This document shows positions 6,515 through 7,609 of a stretch of DNA of 7,609 bases, piece after piece. The translations under genes were made by a program, and so were the position numbers. Under the pieces are notes generated by a model, which had not been told where the DNA came from, searched no databases, and saw only the letters and a program-made list of their open reading frames with translations. This DNA is from Planctomycetota bacterium (GTDB lineage: Bacteria; Planctomycetota; Planctomycetia; Pirellulales; Pirellulaceae). Positions within the stretch are counted from its first letter, which is position 1. Each line of letters opens with the position of its first letter. Location: contig JAEZGD010000371.1 in NCBI GenBank assembly GCA_023417165.1, positions 1 through 7,609 of the forward strand. The letters run 5' to 3'.

Positions 6515-6973
6515 TTAAGTCTCCGACATCAAATCGAGTCCACGGGGCATCGTTGCCACAGGCGCCACATAAGCGTTGCGGGCGGCGATGGCTTGCGTCG
6601 AGTGTTCTAATTCTCGGGCCGTATGGGCGTGTGCCTGCGTCAACTGGCCTTCCGCTTGCTTTTCGAGTTGCAACAGCTCGCCGAGCAAGGCGTTGGCGCG
6701 TTCAGCGATCACTTGGCAGCGGCGACGCGCTTCGGGCGACGGCCACTGGCGCGCCTCGGCATCTTGCTGACGGAAGGGGTCGAGCGTTCGTTCGACGCGT
6801 TGCAACTGATGCAGCAGGCGTTGCTTTTCGGCCAGCAGCGACATCAAACGGTCGATTTCGTCGGCAGCAATGATCTGCAACTGCCGCCGCGCGAGTTCGC
6901 AAAGCTGCGACAGCAGTTCGTGCTTGAGCAGCACCAACTGGGCTAGTTGTTCGGTCTCGTTCGGCGCGTTCAC
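6515..6973 (-). CDS. flgN: FlgN-like flagellar export chaperone
   Basis: FlgN-family proteins are small helical chaperones that bind hook-filament junction proteins (FlgK, FlgL) in the cytoplasm and bring them to the export gate. This 152-residue protein is almost wholly helical and rich in Leu, Gln and Glu. An N-terminal block at 7-60 (EQLAQLVLLKHELLSQLCEL, DEIDRLMSLLAEKQRLLHQL) has the usual FlgN pattern of a helix followed by a bend and a KQ/LL helix. A second coiled region spans about 85-130. A short C-terminal tail (GLDLMSE, 145-151) follows. The start is GTG at 6973; no ATG fits until residue 43 and the ribosome site is weak (ACGGAT). It lies 15 nt after the TPR gene and 3 nt before the kinase. 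FlgN is a divergent family, so context carries much of the weight; a generic coiled-coil flagellar protein is the alternative. Confidence 0.72.
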   Translation of the reverse strand: MNAPNETEQLAQLVLLKHELLSQLCELARRQLQIIAADEIDRLMSLLAEKQRLLHQLQRVERTLDPFRQQDAEARQWPSPEARRRCQVIAERANALLGELLQLEKQAEGQLTQAHAHTARELEHSTQAIAARNAYVAPVATMPRGLDLMSET

Positions 6974-6988
6974 GTGCGGTGTATCCGT

Positions 6989-7609
6989 TTACATCGAGCT
7001 TAAAAGATCGAGCAGCGCGACCCATTCATCGCGGCTGTACCGAGTGGTGCGATCAAAATCGGCGTCGGCCGGAATGCGGCGCAACACTACCTTGGCTTGT
7101 TCCAGCGTGCCCCGAGCCTTCGCAGGCTCGTCGAGTTGGCGATAGCAACTGGCGATTTGCACGAAGGCTTCCAGGGCTTCGGGCTGCTGCTGATAGCGAT
7201 TGCTGGCATTGGAATACGCCTCAATGGCCGTCGCGTAATCGCCCAAATCAAATAGCGTGTCGGCTTGCAGGAAGTACGAGTTTCGCAGCAGCTCTCGTTG
7301 GCGCGCGGTCAGCGGCTGCTGATCTTGCCGCGCGCCGAGCGTTTCAATCAATTGCGCATAGCCGCGTTGGGCGGCCTGAAGTTCTTCGCGCATCTGCCGC
7401 GTGAGCGCCGCGCGGGTGATCTCGATCGAAACATCCGGCATCTTCTTGCGTGGCCACTTGGCCGCCTGGCGATAGCAATCGGCGAGCTGGTAGCGCGCTT
7501 CGAAGGCCTGCGGCGCTTCGGGATAGCGAGTCAGCGATTCCTCAAACTTCAGAATCGCCTCATGAAATACGGCGGCGGCTTGTTCCAGCGACTTGAGGCC
7601 TGTCTTGCG
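6989..7609 (-). CDS. Tetratricopeptide-repeat protein, N-terminus outside the window
   Basis: The frame runs open from the window edge to the TAA at 6989-6991, giving 206 visible residues; the Met at 7441 is internal, since the 56 codons before it continue the same repeat pattern. TPR-like helix pairs are visible at about 15-50 (FHEAILKFEESLTRYPEAPQ followed by ARYQLADCYRQA) and at about 110-175 (NSYFLQADTLFDLGDYATAI, then EAFVQIASCYRQLDEPAKAR). Such repeats form protein-binding scaffolds. The spacing of LADCYRQA / ASCYRQLD units recalls YbgF/BamD-type repeats, but I cannot assign a partner or say whether it is exported, because the N-terminus is missing. It is the first visible gene of the flgN-kinase-regulator operon (15-nt gap to flgN). 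A flagellar role is only suggested by position. Confidence 0.85.
   Translation of the reverse strand, partial: RKTGLKSLEQAAAVFHEAILKFEESLTRYPEAPQAFEARYQLADCYRQAAKWPRKKMPDVSIEITRAALTRQMREELQAAQRGYAQLIETLGARQDQQPLTARQRELLRNSYFLQADTLFDLGDYATAIEAYSNASNRYQQQPEALEAFVQIASCYRQLDEPAKARGTLEQAKVVLRRIPADADFDRTTRYSRDEWVALLDLLSSM
7113..7130. repeat. 7-bp inverted repeat inside the TPR gene
   Basis: Arms CGAGCCT (7113-7119) and AGGCTCG (7124-7130) flank the loop TCGC. It lies within codons for the EPAKAR segment of a TPR helix, which is ordinary TPR sequence, so the inverted repeat may simply reflect codon choice in GC-rich DNA. Confidence 0.4.

Noticed and set aside
6989..7441. TPR protein as a complete 150-residue gene starting at 7441
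   Set aside because: The frame stays open to the window edge, and the 56 upstream codons encode a further TPR-like helix pair (ARYQLADCYRQA), so the Met is internal.

Overview
The window reads as one stretch of a bacterial flagellar gene cluster, and every supported gene lies on the minus strand, so transcription runs from high to low coordinates. DNA is GC-rich. A FlgN-type chaperone with this sequence style, a divergent FliG, a soluble kinase/sigma-54 activator pair and a short palindromic element between genes together suggest a planctomycete (Pirellulales-like). That assignment rests on remembered protein style, not on a marker gene, and is moderate in confidence.

Right half (7609 to 4215), in transcription order: the 3' part of a tetratricopeptide-repeat protein whose start lies outside the window; a small FlgN-like export chaperone; a soluble histidine kinase (FlrB/FleS/AtoS type); and a complete sigma-54-dependent response regulator (FlrC/FleR type). 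The genes are separated by 15 nt, 3 nt and a 4-nt ATGA overlap, which indicates one translationally coupled regulatory operon.

A 132-nt gap (4083-4214) follows. It carries a very good sigma-54 promoter (GG-N10-GC, TGGC...TTGCA) that would start a transcript about 18 nt before flgB. This links the kinase/activator pair directly to the next genes.

Left half (4082 to 1): flgB, flgC, fliE, fliF and fliG in the classical order, encoding proximal rod proteins, the rod/MS-ring junction protein, the MS-ring and the rotor switch protein. Only fliG is cut, by the window edge very close to its expected C-terminus; fliH and fliI would be expected next. A 23-bp near-perfect palindrome sits between fliE and fliF.

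The most interesting points are in the proteins. FliG keeps its fold signatures but lacks or reverses most of the charged residues used for torque in E. coli, and it has about 40 extra Pro/Ala-rich residues in place of the MFxF hinge. The sigma-54 activator has GAFTSA in place of GAFTGA. The kinase has neither a membrane segment nor a recognisable sensor domain, and is co-expressed with an export chaperone. I see no mobile element, CRISPR array, tRNA or rRNA.
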